8,557 nt of DNA, taken from positions 1-8,557 of the forward strand of contig JAFGON010000020.1 in NCBI GenBank assembly GCA_016926475.1, in the 5' to 3' direction. The notes under the pieces are model-generated. The model ran no database searches and was not told the origin of the DNA. It saw only the letters and a list, made by a program, of their open reading frames with translations. This document shows positions 6,771 through 8,557 of this stretch, piece after piece. The stretch is from a candidate division WOR-3 bacterium. Lineage in GTDB: Bacteria > SDB-A. Numbering within the stretch: the stretch's first letter is position 1; the number at the start of each line of letters is the position of its first letter. The position numbers were made by a program, and so were the translations under genes.

Positions 6771-6781
6771 AGGAGGAATTA

Positions 6782-7735
6782 ATGAAATATGTCAATCTCG
6801 GTTCACAAGGTCTTCGTGTTCCTGCTATCGGTTTGGGCTGTATGGGAATGTCTGAATTTTACGGCTCCACATCAGAAGTACAAAATCTTCACGTTCTCGA
6901 CAGGGCTGCAGAAATCGGGTGCACGTTCTGGGATACGTCGGATATGTACGGTCCGTTTACTAATGAAATCCTACTGTCAAAAGCACTCAAGGGGCGACGC
7001 GATAAAATCATACTGTCGACCAAATTCGGAGTTTCCAGAGGCAAAGACGGCAGTTGCCAAGGTGTTATAGGAAGCGCGGATTATGTAAAAACTTGTTGCG
7101 ACGCCTCGCTGAAACGTTTGGATACGGATTACATCGATCTCTACTATCAGCATCGCGTGGATCCCGATACGCCGATCGAAGAAACGATCGGTGCCATGGC
7201 TGAACTCGTGAAGACGGGTAAAGTGCGCTATATAGGTCTTTCTGAGGCAGACCCGGAAACCATCGTCCGCGCCCACAGGATTCATCCTGTCAGTGCGCTT
7301 CAGACCGAGTATTCATTGTGGTCGAGGGACGTTGAGGCCGAAATTTTGCCTACAATCAGGCGGCTCAACATCGGATTTGTCGCTTACGCTCCCCTTGGCC
7401 GGGGATTTTTATCAGGTGCAATCCGTTCGCGAAGCGATCTGGAACCCGGAGACTGGAGGTTGGAGAATCCGCGATTTACAGAAAAAGCAATCGCCAAAAA
7501 CATCCGTTTGGCAGATTATGTAGCCGATATCGCAAAAGAGATTGGAGCCACGTCGGCTCAAGTCGCACTGGCATGGCTTCTCGCGCGCGACGTACACCCG
7601 GCAGCGATACCGGGGACGCGGAGAATTGAACGCCTGGAGGAAAACTGGGCGTCACAGGATATAACTCTTGGATCTGAACACCTGAACCGTCTTGAATCAC
7701 TTATCAATCATGGCGTAGCGGGCGATCGGTACTGA
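6782..7735 (+). CDS. Aldo-keto reductase, AKR13/YakC-like
   Basis: The protein has 317 residues, close to the usual length of this branch. MKYVNLGSQGLRVPAIGLGCMGMS is the typical start of AKR11/12/13-type enzymes. The tetrad is intact: Asp51 and Tyr56 in WDTSDMYGP, Lys81 in LSTKFG and His124 in YYQHRVDP. The segments GKVRYIGLSE, LQTEYSLWSRD and YAPLGRGFLSG and the C-terminal cofactor block AIPGTRRIERLEEN are all characteristic. It would catalyse NADPH-dependent aldehyde or ketone reduction. Among the best matches by pattern are YakC-type and quinone- or aldehyde-reducing enzymes, but the substrate cannot be assigned. The start is clear: AAGGAGG (6770-6776) is 5 nt from the ATG. It is the third gene of the operon, 27 nt after the small protein, with a stem-loop in that gap. 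It belongs to a different AKR branch from the first reductase, so the pair is not a simple tandem duplication. Confidence 0.95.
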   Translation: MKYVNLGSQGLRVPAIGLGCMGMSEFYGSTSEVQNLHVLDRAAEIGCTFWDTSDMYGPFTNEILLSKALKGRRDKIILSTKFGVSRGKDGSCQGVIGSADYVKTCCDASLKRLDTDYIDLYYQHRVDPDTPIEETIGAMAELVKTGKVRYIGLSEADPETIVRAHRIHPVSALQTEYSLWSRDVEAEILPTIRRLNIGFVAYAPLGRGFLSGAIRSRSDLEPGDWRLENPRFTEKAIAKNIRLADYVADIAKEIGATSAQVALAWLLARDVHPAAIPGTRRIERLEENWASQDITLGSEHLNRLESLINHGVAGDRY

Positions 7736-7779
7736 TGAAAAACTATTCAAGTTTTGAGCTTCTCTAAACGTAAAGACAG

Positions 7780-7814
7780 ATACCTTTTAAAATTTATATA
7801 TCGAAGGTATTTTT
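7780..7814 (+). terminator. Candidate Rho-independent terminator of the reductase operon
   Basis: ATACCTT (7780-7786) pairs with AAGGTAT (7804-7810), and the stem runs into a T-run (7810-7814). It lies 45 nt after the last reductase stop codon. The loop of 17 nt is long and the stem is not GC-rich, so it is only a moderate terminator. The T-run follows the stem only in the plus-strand direction, which fits the operon and not the convergent zinc-ribbon gene. Confidence 0.5.
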
Positions 7815-7850
7815 CAGGTCTTGAAGCCAACGGTGCAGATTTGTGACTTT

Positions 7851-8072
7851 TTATCGTTTGTATGATTTTCTCACAGCGACCTTATTACATTTAGTACATC
7901 TGGCAGCTTTTATTGGATTACCTTTTGCTTTATATCTTATGCCGCCTGTATCCCAAATACTAAACTCATTACCACAGTCACATTTAAAATACCATTCACT
8001 GGATTCCGATTTTATTTTTGAAAAAGTTTTTGATGATACAAATAACTTAATCATTTTTTGATATAAGCTCAT
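7851..8072 (-). CDS. Small zinc-ribbon protein
   Basis: The ATG at 8072 gives 73 residues and has a good ribosome binding site (AAGGAAGGG, 8085-8077). The same frame stays open further upstream, but that extension translates the structured intergenic element and is rejected. Two cysteine pairs, Cys31/Cys33 (KCDCGNEF) and Cys59/Cys62 (RCTKCNK), enclose WDTGGIRYKAKGNP. The order of Cys pair, GGIRYKA block and Cys pair recurs in short uncharacterised bacterial proteins. The first pair is CxC rather than the usual CxxC, which is worth noting. The N-terminus (MSLYQKMIKLFVSSKTF) is amphipathic and the C-terminus is basic, so binding of nucleic acid or protein is possible. It follows the alpha/beta hydrolase gene on the same strand, separated by 173 nt. 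Function unknown. Confidence 0.75.
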   Translation of the reverse strand: MSLYQKMIKLFVSSKTFSKIKSESSEWYFKCDCGNEFSIWDTGGIRYKAKGNPIKAARCTKCNKVAVRKSYKR

Positions 8073-8105
8073 AGACCCTTCCTTAAAATTATTATTTATT
8101 ATTAT

Positions 8106-8235
8106 GTCTGACGTGTGGCGGTATGAATTCGATGGAGAGCACGAGCTACGTTCGTATCCAACGTGACTGATGCTGAGACGAGGCAGGGTGCTGAACAAAC
8201 TGCTGTCCCTGCAATTTTTATTTTGCGTGTTAGTG
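8106..8235. repeat. Long imperfect palindrome, possible attC-like site or structured RNA
   Basis: The two ends of this GC-richer element pair over about 33 positions per arm. On the plus strand, CTGACGTGT (8108-8116) pairs with 8225-8233 through five Watson-Crick and four G-T pairs. After a one-base offset, 8126-8141 pairs with 8201-8216 at 12 of 16 positions. The top of the fold holds a small hairpin (8141-8155). GCAGGG (8183-8188) and CCCTGC (8207-8212) offer a competing fold. The outer ends, GTCTGAC (8106-8112) and GTTAGTG (8229-8235), each resemble an integron core site imperfectly. It begins 10 nt after the hydrolase stop codon and ends 33 nt before the zinc-ribbon start. Confidence 0.45.
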
Positions 8236-8245
8236 CCGGTATTTT

Positions 8246-8557
8246 TTATTTGCTTTCTATCCATTCATACATTGTTTTGAGAGCCAATTCAAAATTACCT
8301 GTCTGGCAATGATTCTCTGCATGTTCAACTTCTGTAAATATTCTTCCAGTAACGGATTTTGCATTAACCAAAGCTTTTAACTGCATTTCGTGCATTTTAA
8401 AGGGAATCAAATGGTCGTTCCTGCCGGTTAAAATCAAAACGTCTTGCCTCACAAGTTCTGAATGGATATTTTTTTCGTTCAACTGCAAGTATAAATCCAA
8501 AGCTTCTATAGGTTTGCTTTTCCTGGTTATATACTTTAAATGGTCAACAACCCATGA
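8246..8557 (-). CDS. Alpha/beta hydrolase, C-terminal part, cut by window edge
   Basis: The frame is open from the right edge to the TAA at 8248-8246, giving 103 visible residues. The TTG at 8500 is internal: the 19 codons before it (SWVVDHLKYITRKSKPIEA) continue the protein without a stop, so the true start lies outside the window. VLILTGRNDHLIPFKM contains the Asp of the alpha/beta-hydrolase triad, in the usual strand followed by an HxIP turn. FTEVEHAENHCQTGN holds the likely catalytic His, and LALKTMYEWIESK is the last helix. The nucleophilic Ser is in the missing part. These enzymes hydrolyse esters, amides or related bonds; the substrate is not predictable. It is on the same strand as the zinc-ribbon gene, but the palindromic element between them argues against simple co-translation. 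Confidence 0.85.
   Translation of the reverse strand, partial: SWVVDHLKYITRKSKPIEALDLYLQLNEKNIHSELVRQDVLILTGRNDHLIPFKMHEMQLKALVNAKSVTGRIFTEVEHAENHCQTGNFELALKTMYEWIESK

Noticed and set aside
8183-8224. GCAGGG...CCCTGC followed by a T-rich tract as a plus-strand terminator
   Set aside because: It has terminator shape, but no plus-strand gene precedes it within 400 nt. The arms also take part in the larger palindrome, which explains them better.
8073-8264. N-terminal extension of the zinc-ribbon protein
   Set aside because: The frame is open, but it translates the palindromic element into low-plausibility sequence. The strong ribosome binding site is at the internal ATG at 8072.
1-8557. CRISPR array, tRNA, rRNA or insertion-sequence transposase
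   Set aside because: No regularly spaced repeats, no cloverleaf or rRNA-like segments, and no transposase motifs were seen on either strand.

Overview
The window reads as accessory-type chromosomal DNA from a moderately AT-rich bacterium. Nearly every gene is a single-gene or short-operon unit, and the only multi-gene operon is an aldo-keto reductase cluster. The mix of a secreted gingipain-like (C25) peptidase, a stand-alone AAA_14/DUF4143 ATPase and several unassigned small proteins would fit an uncultured FCB-group or candidate-phylum (for example WOR-3-like) bacterium. This is inference; no rRNA or other phylogenetic marker is present.

Left part (1-2259). A minus-strand secreted peptidase gene runs off the left edge: its signal peptide, propeptide region and the start of the catalytic domain are visible, but the catalytic residues are not. 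It is divergent from a TetR/AcrR-type regulator that starts with TTG behind a strong ribosome binding site. The regulator's promoter carries a perfect 7-bp inverted repeat that could be its own operator. A 112-residue minus-strand ORF of unknown function, rich in Trp, Tyr and Asp, follows.

Middle (2260-4431). An AAA_14/DUF4143 ATPase starts almost exactly at the expected transcription start of a very good promoter, so it may be expressed as a leaderless message. It is convergent with a small membrane protein that has two N-terminal membrane helices and a PH-like C-terminal domain. The stretch 4043-4431 is AT-rich and T-rich, with no gene I can support.

Reductase locus (4432-7814). An AraC-family regulator of the AraC_N plus HTH_18 type (the architecture of E. 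coli YqhC) is divergent from a three-gene operon: an aldo-keto reductase of the 2,5-diketogluconate-reductase/DkgA type, a 104-residue muconolactone-isomerase-like small protein, and a second aldo-keto reductase of the AKR13/YakC type. Both reductases keep the full Asp-Tyr-Lys-His tetrad. The layout parallels E. coli yqhC / yqhD-dkgA, so regulation by reactive aldehydes is a reasonable guess. A perfect 10-bp stem-loop lies directly in front of the ribosome binding site of the last gene, and a candidate terminator follows the operon.

Right part (7815-8557). Two minus-strand genes, an alpha/beta hydrolase cut by the right edge and a 73-residue zinc-ribbon protein, are separated by an unusual GC-richer element of about 130 bp (8106-8235). 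This element can fold end to end into one long imperfect hairpin, and its ends resemble degenerate integron attC core sites. It is the least explained structure in the window.
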